From NCBI GenBank assembly GCA_902773195.1, contig CACYDL010000001.1:1-45921 (forward strand): 45,921 nt of DNA, read 5' to 3'. The notes under the pieces are model-generated. The model worked only from the letters and a program-made list of their open reading frames with translations. It was not told where the DNA came from and searched no databases. The position numbers and the translations under genes are program-made. Below are positions 17,242 to 24,325 of this stretch, piece by piece. Each line of letters begins with the position of its first letter. Positions within the stretch are counted from its first letter, which is position 1. Origin of the DNA: an uncultured Lachnospiraceae bacterium. Lineage in GTDB: Bacteria > Bacillota_A > Clostridia > Lachnospirales > Lachnospiraceae.

Positions 17242-17880
17242 TCATTCGATATAATCGCTGTGGATATAGCCGACCACGTCGTCGATCTGGACCTTGAAGA
17301 ACTCGCCCTCTCTGCCGAGGATCGTCACCTCGGTTCCCTCGCTGAGCTCATCGATCACGGTGTCGTCGCCGCCCTCGGTGTCCGGCTCGGAGCGGAAGTT
17401 GACGTCGGTGGTCGTCCTTCCCGTGTTGCCTTCGCCGGCCGCTTCAAAATCCTCTTCCTCCGGAGACGCTTCGATGTCGTCCGGAACCTCTTCCACTGTC
17501 GAGGCCGCCGTGCCGGCCGCCGTCGCCGCGGCGGTTCCCGCCGTTGTTCCGGCTGCCGTTCCCGCTGCCGGAGCCGCCGCCGTCCCCGCTGCCGGAGCCG
17601 CCGCCGTCCCCGCTGCCGGGGCCGCCGTGGGCTGTGCCGCCGGGGAAGCCGTGCTTCCCGTGCCGCCGACTACGCTGGGCGTCACGGCCGGTACGGAGGA
17701 AGTAGCTGCCGCCGCTGCCGTGCCGGCCGCTGCCGCCGCTCCCGTCGCCACGGAGGACGTCGTGGAATCGCTGTCAGTCAGTGATGATATTGTATTTGAT
17801 CCTCCTCCGCACGCCGTCAGAGAAAGAACCGTCAGCCCTGCCGTCAGCAGAAGAGCCGTTCTGATCCGATTTAATTTCAT
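17242..17880 (-). CDS. SH3-domain lipoprotein with Ala/Thr-rich linker
   Basis: A 212-residue exported protein. A lipoprotein signal peptide ends in LSLTACGGG, so Cys24 is the likely lipidated residue. A long low-complexity Ala/Thr/Ser/Pro linker (about 30-130) includes tandem repeats. A C-terminal bacterial SH3 domain (about 155-212) contains VNFRSEPDTEGGDD, VTILGREGEFFKV and VGYIHSDYI. Such domains bind cell wall or act as spacers. Its promoter (17926-17954) overlaps the 3' end of the neighbouring gene remnant, and a 6-bp hairpin ACCTGT/ACAGGT lies in its leader. Confidence 0.85.
   Translation of the reverse strand: MKLNRIRTALLLTAGLTVLSLTACGGGSNTISSLTDSDSTTSSVATGAAAAAGTAAAAATSSVPAVTPSVVGGTGSTASPAAQPTAAPAAGTAAAPAAGTAAAPAAGTAAGTTAGTAAATAAGTAASTVEEVPDDIEASPEEEDFEAAGEGNTGRTTTDVNFRSEPDTEGGDDTVIDELSEGTEVTILGREGEFFKVQIDDVVGYIHSDYIE
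17558..17629 (-). repeat. 24-bp tandem repeats in the SH3 lipoprotein linker
   Basis: Three near-identical 24-bp units (17558-17581, 17582-17605, 17606-17629) encode an Ala/Pro/Gly/Thr octapeptide of the type AAPAAGTA in the extracellular linker. Confidence 0.8.
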
Positions 17881-17925
17881 ACTGTGCTCCTTTCGCGCAA
17901 AACCTGTTACGCACTGATACAGGTG

Positions 17926-17954
17926 ATTTTATCATCTTCCCGTAGAAGAGTCAA
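17926..17954 (-). promoter_or_regulatory. Predicted sigma-A promoter of the SH3 lipoprotein
   Basis: On minus, -35 TTGACT (17949-17954), a 17-nt spacer and -10 TAAAAT (17926-17931). The -35 box lies in the final codons of the upstream gene remnant. Confidence 0.65.
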
Positions 17955-18410
17955 TATTTCTCCTGTCTCCGCCCCACGGACCGGCCTCCCCCCGGCCGAA
18001 ACCGCCGGGACCGCCGAAGCCAGCGGAAACGCCCCCGGCGGATTCCCCTCCGAAGGCCGCCTCTCCTTCGCAGGAGACGTCTCCCGCCGTAAGCGTGACG
18101 GTGACGCCCTCCTCCAGGCCGGGGCAGCTGAAGACCACGGAATTGCCTTCTGTCCTAAGGGTATATTCCATCAGCACGTTTCCCTCCGCGTCCGTGATGA
18201 CGGCCGTATCCCCGGCGGAGAACGCCTCTTCCGTCACGAAGAAAACACTGCACTGGGTGGAATTCGCGGAGAAATTCTCCGCCATGCCGGAGGAGCCGGC
18301 GGCGATAACGGTCCCGCCGCTGATCACGATATCTCCTCCGCTCTCGCTGCCGGAGTCCAGCGCCCCGTTCATGCCGTCCGACGGACCGTCCACACAGACG
18401 GTCCCGCGTG
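17932..18410 (-). pseudogene. 3' remnant of a Cthe_2159-type carbohydrate-binding protein gene
   Basis: About 155 codons continue in one frame from GTVCVDGPSDGMNGALDSG through GGDIVISGGTVIAAGSSGMAE to a Gly/Phe/Arg-rich tail. This matches what I remember of the C-terminal part of the beta-helical carbohydrate-binding domain proteins (Pfam Cthe_2159), where full proteins have several hundred more residues and a signal peptide. None of that N-terminal part is present. Instead the frame is joined near 18394-18410 to the start of an unrelated gene read in a different frame. The GTG at 18393 could be misread as a start, but no ribosome-binding site precedes it. Confidence 0.7.
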
Positions 18411-18503
18411 GGGATCCGTCCTGAAAACCGCTCTGAGCCTCGCTCTCAGCTCCCAGTAATCGCCGATGGAAAGATAGTGTTTGATCTCATGTCGTCCGTT
18501 CAT
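18369..18503 (-). pseudogene. 5' remnant of a VTC-domain polyphosphate polymerase gene
   Basis: An ATG at 18503 with GGAGGAG upstream opens a 44-codon frame starting MNGRHEIKHYLSIGDYWELR and continuing to FRTDPHAG. This is the typical N-terminus of bacterial VTC-domain proteins, where DPHAG is followed by a YRIRSLYFDN-like motif. Here the match stops after DPHAG, and the frame runs ten unrelated codons into the carbohydrate-binding remnant before a stop. A VTC protein is about 230 residues, so roughly 85% is missing. Family assignment is from recognition of the motif, not a search. Confidence 0.7.
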
Positions 18504-18587
18504 GATCCGCTGTTCTCCTCCGTCTTAAGATATAGTACGGAACAGTCTGTGGAGAAACGCGGTTCATTCTGTGAACATTCGGAGAAT

Positions 18588-18622
18588 AAAAAACCGCAGG
18601 TCAGCACAGCGGCTGCCTGCGG
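18588..18622 (-). terminator. Intrinsic terminator of the neuB transcript
   Basis: On minus, a 7-bp stem CCGCAGG/CCTGCGG with an inner CAGC/GCTG pairing (18594-18622) is followed by six T residues (A run 18588-18593 on plus), just after the neuB stop. Confidence 0.8.
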
Positions 18623-18655
18623 CAGGGATTCTCCGTATGGGGTTGTCCGTTCTTT

Positions 18656-19699
18656 TTATACCATGTCCCACGTCAGAATCGTGTCCTCGGGAAGATCCTT
18701 CCTGACCGCCCTCCCGATCACGATTTCGGCGTACCTCGGGCTGATTCCCGTGCCCGGCCGTTTCGGCATCAGATCCTCCTCCGCGATCACCTCGCCCGCC
18801 TTCATGTCGCGGGTGAGAACCAGCGAGCGTCTCGCCTCGCGCCGCGGAACGATCTCGCAGTCCAGCACGGTTTTCTCCGGGCTGCCCAGCACCCGGTCGA
18901 TCCACCGGAAGTTGGAGATCGCCCTGCGGAAGTCCTCCGGATCCCCCGCGTGGTAGTGATCGTTTCCGGGAAGCGTCTTGTCAAGGGTGAAATGCTTCTC
19001 GATCACCTCCGCTCCCAGCATATACGCGGCGGCGAGGGTCATCATCGTGTCGTCCGGCGCCACGTGGTCGCTGAATCCGACCCTCACGTCCGGGAACGTC
19101 TTTTTCAGCGTCTCGATAATCCGGAGGTTCGCGTCCTTCGGATCCGTCGGATAGGAAAGAACGCAGTGGAACAGGACGATATCGCCGCAGCCTGCCTCCC
19201 TGAGGACGCGGACGGCCTCGTCCACCTCCGACAGATAGGCGGCGCCGACGGACATGTAGACCGGCTTTCCCTTCGCGCCGATGTGGCGGATGAAAGGAAG
19301 ATTGGAGAGGTCGGAGGAGGAAATCTTGTAGAAATCCACCATGTCCCCGAGATAATCCGCCGAGGCGTAATCAAAGGGCGTCGACGTAAAGTCCATCCCC
19401 TTCGCGTGCGTATAGTCACAGAGCTCGCGGTACTCCGCCTCGCCGAAGCTGTCGTGCTTCAGGAAAAGCTCGTACTGCGTCTTCGTGGGCTCCTTGGTCG
19501 TATCCCAGTAGGCCGGAGAATTCTTTGAGACAATGGTTCCCGCCTTGTAGGACTGAAACTTGGCGCAGTCGATCCCGGCCTCCGCCGCCGCGTCGATGTA
19601 GCGCTTCGCGGCCTCGAGGGGCGTGATGTTCATGACCCTGGCGGTGTCATAGAAATTGACGCCCATCTCGGCGATCAGGTACGGTCTGGTTTTTCTCAT
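18656..19699 (-). CDS. neuB: Nonulosonic acid synthase (NeuB/LegI/PseI family)
   Basis: A 347-residue enzyme that condenses phosphoenolpyruvate with a six-carbon amino sugar to form a nine-carbon sialic-acid-like sugar. The NeuB barrel starts YLIAEMGVN and includes DCAKFQSYKAGTIVSK, the STPFDYASADYL segment, FHCVLSYPTDPKDANL and the metal/substrate motif GAEVIEKHFTLDK. A C-terminal SAF antifreeze-like domain follows (about 285-347). I start at ATG 19699 because GGGAGG fits its spacing better than the TTG at 19708. The neighbouring PseG-like domain argues for a pseudaminate or legionaminate product rather than Neu5Ac. Confidence 0.9.
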   Translation of the reverse strand: MRKTRPYLIAEMGVNFYDTARVMNITPLEAAKRYIDAAAEAGIDCAKFQSYKAGTIVSKNSPAYWDTTKEPTKTQYELFLKHDSFGEAEYRELCDYTHAKGMDFTSTPFDYASADYLGDMVDFYKISSSDLSNLPFIRHIGAKGKPVYMSVGAAYLSEVDEAVRVLREAGCGDIVLFHCVLSYPTDPKDANLRIIETLKKTFPDVRVGFSDHVAPDDTMMTLAAAYMLGAEVIEKHFTLDKTLPGNDHYHAGDPEDFRRAISNFRWIDRVLGSPEKTVLDCEIVPRREARRSLVLTRDMKAGEVIAEEDLMPKRPGTGISPRYAEIVIGRAVRKDLPEDTILTWDMV

Positions 19700-19772
19700 C
19701 TTTCTCAATCCTCCCTTGCGCGAAACGGAAGGCCTCCGCCCCGCCGTTCCCGCCTCTGCCGCAGATAATCCT

Positions 19773-21374
19773 TTACAGCGCGTTGATCAGGCCCATGACC
19801 CGCTTGCGCCCGCCCCTGAGATCATGACGGAGCAGCTGGTCCTGGAATTTCCGGCGGCTCTTCTGCGAGAGCCCCAGATACATCCTCAGCGTGCTCTCGA
19901 TGACCTCGTCGTCCGGGTTCAGGCCGATGTAGGTGAAGCCGTTCTCGTTGCTCACGAACCCGTGCTTCTCCTCCCGCTGGTTCTGGGCCATGGCGATGGT
20001 CGGGATCCCGAGCATCGCCAGCTCATAGCCCGTCCTCCCGCGGGACGTGACGGCTATATCGCAGGAGGTCATGAGCTCCGGCATATTCGAGACGTCGTAG
20101 AGCACCTCGATATGTCCGTAGCGGTTGTATTCCATGAGGGCTTCCACGTTGTTCTTCGCCCTCCCGATCACCACCGTGAAACGGTAGTCCGTGTATTCGG
20201 GCTTCGCAAGCATCCTGAGGAGCCTGTCCGTGTAATCCTGGGGATCCGCCCCGCCGAAGGAAATGAAGACCCGCTCCACCTTCTCCCTGATGCGGATCGG
20301 CGAATAGAACATGAAGGTTTTTCCGGAGATATAGTACTGCTCTCCCGCTTTCACCTGCGGCAGGTCGGATTCGTGATAAAGAGCGTTGAACACGAGATCC
20401 GCCTTGACCTGGCCTTCCCCGTCGTCCTCGAAGTTGACGATCTTCGCCTTCGGCAGCACGCTCCTCAGCCCGATCATGTAGTCGATGGAGGTCGTGAGAA
20501 TGTCGTTGATGAAGATCGTGTACTGCTCCTCCCGGCAGATCTGGTAGAGCTCCGGGATGCCGTTGACCGGCCGGAGGTTGTGCTTGGTGTCGCCGAACAC
20601 CGCCGGATCCGTCTGATTCGTGTCGTAGAAAATGTCCGGCTTCACAAAAAACTCGTCCGCCAGCTCCAGCGCCCTGTAGATGTGCCCGATTCCCCGTCTG
20701 TTGTTGCCGTTGACGTAGATCGCCACCTTTTCCTCGTCCAGAGCGGCAGCCACACTGCGGAGGTCGCTGAAGGTGTCGACGTCCTGGGCTTCGTTCTCGG
20801 GCACTTCGTAGACGTCGACCTTCTCCCCGATCCGGGTCTCAGGGGTGACCACGGAGGCCTTCGAGATGACGAAGGCTCCCGTCTCCATATAGCAGGGAGG
20901 GAGATACTGCCGGTTGAGACGCTCCTTGTAGTTCGGCACCTTTTTCCCGTCCTTCACGCCCCAGGAAAGGTGCGGGGCGTTGATGGCCGAGATGACCGTA
21001 TCCAGATCCTGCTCCACCGCGTACCGGATCGCCGCGTCCAGCGTCGCCACCTTCAGCGTCGGGGAGGTCGGCTGCATCGTCACGATGTAGTCCCATTCCC
21101 TGTCGGCCGGCACGGCGTCGGCGATCACCGCGTCCAGCGTCACCTCGTCCCCACAGAGGGAGGCGCTGCGCCAGTGGACGCCGACTCCCATCTGGGAGGC
21201 GATGACACGGACCTCCGGCGAATCCGTCGTCACGATGACGTCCGTGACGAGCCCGGAATTCAGCGCGTTTCTGATCGAGTAATAAATCAGGGGCCGTCCG
21301 CCGATGATTCTGATGTTCTTGTTCGGGATTCCCCTGGATCCGGCGCGGGCCGGTATGACCGCAAGTATATTCAC
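19773..21374 (-). CDS. Bifunctional CMP-nonulosonate synthetase / PseG-like UDP-sugar hydrolase
   Basis: A 533-residue fusion. Residues 1-230 are a NeuA/PseF-type cytidylyltransferase with IPARAGSRGIPNKN (CTP loop), VTTDSPEV and TMQPTSPTL. Residues 217-533 resemble PseG/LegG, the GT-B-like hydrolase that releases UDP from the diacetamido sugar precursor. VNGNNRRGIGHIYRA places His231 at the catalytic-His position, and ISFGGADPQDYT and RTGYELAMLGIPTIAMAQN match the UDP-binding half. One polypeptide therefore carries a step before and a step after NeuB. GTG start with AGGAG 8 nt upstream. The dehydratase, aminotransferase and acetyltransferase of the pathway are not in this window. Confidence 0.88.
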   Translation of the reverse strand: MNILAVIPARAGSRGIPNKNIRIIGGRPLIYYSIRNALNSGLVTDVIVTTDSPEVRVIASQMGVGVHWRSASLCGDEVTLDAVIADAVPADREWDYIVTMQPTSPTLKVATLDAAIRYAVEQDLDTVISAINAPHLSWGVKDGKKVPNYKERLNRQYLPPCYMETGAFVISKASVVTPETRIGEKVDVYEVPENEAQDVDTFSDLRSVAAALDEEKVAIYVNGNNRRGIGHIYRALELADEFFVKPDIFYDTNQTDPAVFGDTKHNLRPVNGIPELYQICREEQYTIFINDILTTSIDYMIGLRSVLPKAKIVNFEDDGEGQVKADLVFNALYHESDLPQVKAGEQYYISGKTFMFYSPIRIREKVERVFISFGGADPQDYTDRLLRMLAKPEYTDYRFTVVIGRAKNNVEALMEYNRYGHIEVLYDVSNMPELMTSCDIAVTSRGRTGYELAMLGIPTIAMAQNQREEKHGFVSNENGFTYIGLNPDDEVIESTLRMYLGLSQKSRRKFQDQLLRHDLRGGRKRVMGLINAL

Positions 21375-21438
21375 AATTTCTGCTCCTGTCGATGCCGGAC
21401 ATCCCGGGGATACCCGTTCCGGCCGGGCTGTTTTTTCA

Positions 21439-21548
21439 GCCGCTCACGGCTCTTCGCCGTCTGTCCCTGTTTTCCGCGGCGTCTCACGGCGCTTCGCCGC
21501 CTGTCCCTGTCTCCCGCGGCAGCTCACGGCTCTTCGCCGTATTCCGCG
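21439..21548. repeat. 40-bp tandem hairpin repeats upstream of neuA-pseG
   Basis: Two full 40-bp units (21439-21478 and 21479-21518) and a partial third (21519-21548). Each unit contains a small inverted repeat, ACGGC-TCTTC-GCCGT in units 1 and 3 and CGGCG-CTT-CGCCG in unit 2, so the pairing is kept although the bases differ. They fill the gap between the nagB stop and the neuA-pseG start. Confidence 0.8.
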
Positions 21549-21573
21549 GTTTCGTGCCGCTGTCTCTTCTCTG

Positions 21574-22365
21574 TTACAGTCTCTCGCTCTTCTCGATGTC
21601 CAGGAAGTATTTATAGGTGTCCACCGTCAGCTCGCCGCAGGCTGCCTCGTCGCAGGCGATGATCGCGGCGTTGTGCATCTGGAGCGCGCTGCAGGTCCAC
21701 TTCTGGCTCACGCCGCCCTCGACGACCGCCGCCATGGCGCGTGCCTTGTTGTGGCCGTTGATCAGAACGAGAACCTCCCGGGAATCCATGACCGTCCCGA
21801 TGCCGACGGAAAGCGCCCTGGCGGGAACCTTCTCCGGATCGTTTCCGAAGAAACGGGAATTGACGATGGGCGTATCCGTCGTCAGCTCGCGGATGCCCGT
21901 CCTGGAATTCAGGGACGTGAAGGGCTCGTTGAACGCGAGGTGGCCGTCGACGCCGATGCCGCCCATGAACAGGTCGATGCCGCCATAGGAGGCGATCTTC
22001 TCCTCATAGCGGGCGCACTCCGCCTCGGGATCCTCGGCCATTCCGTTGAGGATGTTGATGTTTTCCGGCTTCATGTCGACGAGATGGTCAAAGAAATTGT
22101 CGTGCATGAAATACCAGTAGCTCTGGTCATGCTCGTGGGGGAGCCCGATGTACTCATCCATATTGAAGGTGACGACATTGCTGAAGGAAACCTCTCCCGC
22201 CTTGTTCATCCGGACAAGCTCGGCGTAGACCCCGATGGGGGAAGAGCCGGTCGGAAGTCCGAGGACAAAGGGCCTGTCATTTCCGTGCGCGTTGATCTTA
22301 TCCGCGATGTATCCCGCTGCCCAGCGGCACATTCTGTTGTAATCTTCCTGAATAACGACTCTCAT
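21574..22365 (-). CDS. nagB: Glucosamine-6-phosphate deaminase
   Basis: A 263-residue enzyme converting glucosamine 6-phosphate to fructose 6-phosphate and ammonia. Motifs: VLGLPTGSSPIGVYAELVRM near the N-terminus, FNMDEYIGL with the catalytic Asp, and MGGIGVDGHLAFNEP with the ring-opening His. The ATG at 22365 (MRVVIQEDYN) has AAGGAG 6 nt upstream; an in-frame extension of 18 codons is not conserved-looking. It is transcribed ahead of neuA-pseG, but the link to nonulosonate synthesis is only positional. Confidence 0.96.
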   Translation of the reverse strand: MRVVIQEDYNRMCRWAAGYIADKINAHGNDRPFVLGLPTGSSPIGVYAELVRMNKAGEVSFSNVVTFNMDEYIGLPHEHDQSYWYFMHDNFFDHLVDMKPENINILNGMAEDPEAECARYEEKIASYGGIDLFMGGIGVDGHLAFNEPFTSLNSRTGIRELTTDTPIVNSRFFGNDPEKVPARALSVGIGTVMDSREVLVLINGHNKARAMAAVVEGGVSQKWTCSALQMHNAAIIACDEAACGELTVDTYKYFLDIEKSERL

Positions 22366-22406
22366 AGCGATCTCCTTCCTTATTTCTGCAGGCTGATACC
22401 AAAGTG

Positions 22407-22447
22407 CGGCCGGCGCCATCCGTGCGGCGGATGGGAACGGCCGGCCG
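22407..22447 (-). promoter_or_regulatory. Stable hairpin in the nagB leader
   Basis: An outer 8-bp stem (CGGCCGGC at 22407-22414 with GCCGGCCG at 22440-22447) encloses an inner 7-bp stem (CCATCCG 22416-22422 with CGGATGG 22428-22434). It lies between the predicted promoter and the ribosome-binding site of nagB. No T run follows, so it is not an obvious terminator. It is not the glmS ribozyme. Confidence 0.45.
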
Positions 22448-22475
22448 TGAAACCATTCCGTTTCACTAGTTTTTT

Positions 22476-22505
22476 AGTATAACCCCGCGGAAGGCTATGC
22501 CGCAA
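22476..22505 (-). promoter_or_regulatory. Predicted promoter of nagB
   Basis: On minus, -35 TTGCGG (22500-22505), 18-nt spacer and -10 TATACT (22476-22481). Confidence 0.45.
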
Positions 22506-22514
22506 GAGAATTTC

Positions 22515-23234
22515 TCAGGAAGCGGACGGCGTCGCGCCGGCCTCCGTGACGGTGATCGTCCGGATCACGGGCTGACGGTCCGCGGGAATGGTTCCGTTGT
22601 TGTCCGTCGGCTTCGCGTCGGCGCAGATTTTGTCGACGATCTCCATCCCCTCCGTGACATAGCCGAAGGCGGCATAGTCGCCGTCCAGGAAGGTGCTGTC
22701 GGACTGGACGATGAAGAACTGGGAGCTGGCGCTGTTCATGTCCTGCGACCGGGCCATCGAGACCGCGCCCCGGACATGGGAGAGGCGGTTTTCAAATCCG
22801 TTCCGGCTGAATTCTCCCCGGATCGTCTCTTCGGAGCCGCCGGTTCCGTTTCCGGCCGGATCGCCTCCCTGCATCATGAATCCGTCCATGATCCGGTGGA
22901 AGGTGAGCCCGTCGTAGAAGCCCTCCTCCGCGAGCTTCACAAAATTCGCGACGGTTTCGGGGGCGGCGTCCGCGTCGAGCGCGGCCGTGACCGTGCCGTA
23001 ATCTTCGATCTCGATGGCGGCGTAATGCGTGATGTGGAGACCGTCGGCGCCTGTGACAAGGTCCGTCTGTCCGGCCGCCGCGCCGGCTCCGTTTCCGGCG
23101 GAGACGTCCCTGCCGGAACGTACCGCGGAGACGACGACTCCGATGATGACGACCGCCGCCGCGGCCGCGGCGATGACCGCGATCCTCTTTCTGTCAGGCC
23201 TTGCGGCGGTTTTCTTTTTCTTCTTTGACGACAT
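22515..23234 (-). CDS. Membrane-anchored cyclophilin-type peptidyl-prolyl isomerase
   Basis: A 239-residue protein with a Lys/Arg-rich N-terminus, one transmembrane segment (about 18-40) and an extracytoplasmic cyclophilin domain from about 70. Family motifs include [29 protein letters not shown] in place of the usual FI(V/I)xxx, and [14 protein letters not shown]. It probably assists folding of exported proteins. The domain is the short bacterial form, about 165 residues. AGGAGG precedes the ATG. It follows the spermidine-synthase-like gene by 84 nt, with a 7-bp hairpin GCGCCGT/ACGGCGC but no T run between. Confidence 0.92.
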   Translation of the reverse strand: MSSKKKKKTAARPDRKRIAVIAAAAAAVVIIGVVVSAVRSGRDVSAGNGAGAAAGQTDLVTGADGLHITHYAAIEIEDYGTVTAALDADAAPETVANFVKLAEEGFYDGLTFHRIMDGFMMQGGDPAGNGTGGSEETIRGEFSRNGFENRLSHVRGAVSMARSQDMNSASSQFFIVQSDSTFLDGDYAAFGYVTEGMEIVDKICADAKPTDNNGTIPADRQPVIRTITVTEAGATPSAS

Positions 23235-23318
23235 GGCTGTATACCTCCTGCGATGATTTACGATGAGTCATTTGCCGGCAATGGGTTTCCGCGCGGACGC
23301 GCCGTCCCGGAACGGCGC

Positions 23319-24059
23319 TCAGAGCGCCTCGTCGGACGCGAACATCAGAATATTCTGGGGAATCAGATACCCCGCGGTATCGTCGCAGGGAACGGACGCC
23401 GTATAGCGGAAGGTTTTCCTGAGCAGCCGTTCCTCCTTCCGCTTTTTCAGCGAAAGAGGTCCCCGCATCGCCGAGACGACGTTGACGGCGTAGATCCCCC
23501 CGGCGGAAAGTCTTGCCCGGATCAGCCGTATTCCGTCACCGGAGCGGAGGCCGCCGACGGCCCTGCGGCCGGTATAGGCGTCGTCGATGATGAAATCATA
23601 GCGCTCCGGACAGCGGAGAAGGTAATCGAAGGCGTCCTCGCAGAACACCCTGAGGCGGGGAGCGGAGCCGTCCCGGTGCATCCCCGGGCTCCCGCCCGCT
23701 CCCCGGGGGACGAAGACCTCCCGCGGAGACATCCCGTTCTCGCGGATCAGGTCGTCCAGGAAGAAAAGCTTCCTCGATATCCGGATCATCCCGGGGCTGA
23801 TCTCCGCCACGTCCATCCTCCGCTCCGGATAATGGCTGACGTAGTACCGGGGATAGGCGAATCCCCCTCCTCCGAGAAGCAACGTATTCCTGATGCCGGG
23901 ACGCATCCCGAAGGCGGCCGCGAGCTGTCTGAGATACGGAAAAACCAGTTCGTTTCTCCTGTCTTTTTCAAGATAGGCGGCCGATTCGATCGTCCCGCCG
24001 GCGAGGAGCCATCGGACTCGTTCGCCGCGGAGAGGCCGCTCCCTGATGCTGATTTTCAT
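23319..24059 (-). CDS. Spermidine-synthase-like protein
   Basis: A 246-residue Rossmann-fold protein of the polyamine-synthase/methyltransferase superfamily. The glycine-rich motif NTLLLGGGGFAYPRYYVSHYPE, the acidic DVAEISPGMIRISRKLF and the RYDFIIDDAYTGR segment correspond to the spermidine synthase GGGxG, E and D motifs. The loop after FVPRGAG is short of the usual gatekeeper sequence. Whether it binds decarboxylated SAM and putrescine is unclear. Many Lachnospiraceae carry similar stand-alone proteins annotated as fused-MFS/spermidine synthase-like. Its promoter is probably in the AT-rich island at 24189-24219. Confidence 0.75.
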   Translation of the reverse strand: MKISIRERPLRGERVRWLLAGGTIESAAYLEKDRRNELVFPYLRQLAAAFGMRPGIRNTLLLGGGGFAYPRYYVSHYPERRMDVAEISPGMIRISRKLFFLDDLIRENGMSPREVFVPRGAGGSPGMHRDGSAPRLRVFCEDAFDYLLRCPERYDFIIDDAYTGRRAVGGLRSGDGIRLIRARLSAGGIYAVNVVSAMRGPLSLKKRKEERLLRKTFRYTASVPCDDTAGYLIPQNILMFASDEAL

Positions 24060-24149
24060 ACGTTTTACTGTCTTCTCCGGCCCGCCGGCGGCCGGTTTTT
24101 CCGGCTTTGCAGGAACCGCACCTCAAGGGCCGGCAATATTTGAGTTATT

Positions 24150-24219
24150 GCTCAGATACGATTTTACTTTTAGTATTTATTATTTATATTATATTATAAT
24201 TATGATATGATTGCTTCAA
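24150..24219. promoter_or_regulatory. AT-rich island with divergent promoter-like elements
   Basis: This ~70-bp stretch is almost entirely A/T inside GC-rich surroundings. On plus, TTTACT (24163-24168) and TATATT (24185-24190) have 16-nt spacing, and TATAAT (24195-24200) follows. On minus, TTGAAG (24214-24219) precedes overlapping TATAAT/TAATAT boxes. It could serve both the spermidine-synthase-like gene and the structured RNA to the right. Confidence 0.55.
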
Positions 24220-24299
24220 GGCTGGTTGCACCCCAGCCCCGGACGTTCAGACGTCCGAAAAGCGGGCCGTAACCCCTCATATGCGGCCCGTACTTTTTT
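24207..24299 (+). ncRNA. Candidate small structured RNA with three hairpins
   Basis: Downstream of the AT-rich island on plus are three consecutive stems. They are GGCTGG/CCAGCC (24220-24225 with 24233-24238), CGGACGT/ACGTCCG (24240-24246 with 24251-24257) and CGGGCCG/CGGCCCG (24263-24269 with 24284-24290); the last is followed by six T residues. No gene on plus follows, so it is not an mRNA leader. I recognise no known RNA family. It could alternatively be only the 3' terminator region of the Hsp70-like gene read from the other strand. Confidence 0.5.
24262..24299. terminator. Terminator (strong on plus, weaker on minus)
   Basis: The 7-bp CGGGCCG/CGGCCCG stem is extendable by wobble and A-U pairs. 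On plus it is followed by T at 24294-24299. On minus it is followed by CTTTTC, so it may also end the Hsp70-like transcript. Confidence 0.7.
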
Positions 24300-24325
24300 G
24301 CTCTCATTTCTTCTCCGGAACCGTC

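Noticed and set aside
17932..18393. Intact secreted 153-residue protein starting at GTG 18393
   Set aside because: No signal peptide or ribosome-binding site, and it matches only the C-terminal portion of a much longer family.
21439..21548. Possible CRISPR array
   Set aside because: The units are contiguous tandem copies without distinct spacers and there are no cas genes. The 52-bp duplication at 37530-37633 was rejected for the same reason.
19773..22365. Sialic-acid degradation locus (nagB next to neu genes)
   Set aside because: No NanA lyase, NanE or NanK is present, and the neu genes are biosynthetic; nagB adjacency looks coincidental.
24207..24299. SRP RNA, 6S RNA or tmRNA
   Set aside because: The hairpin sizes and loop sequences do not match the conserved cores of these RNAs.
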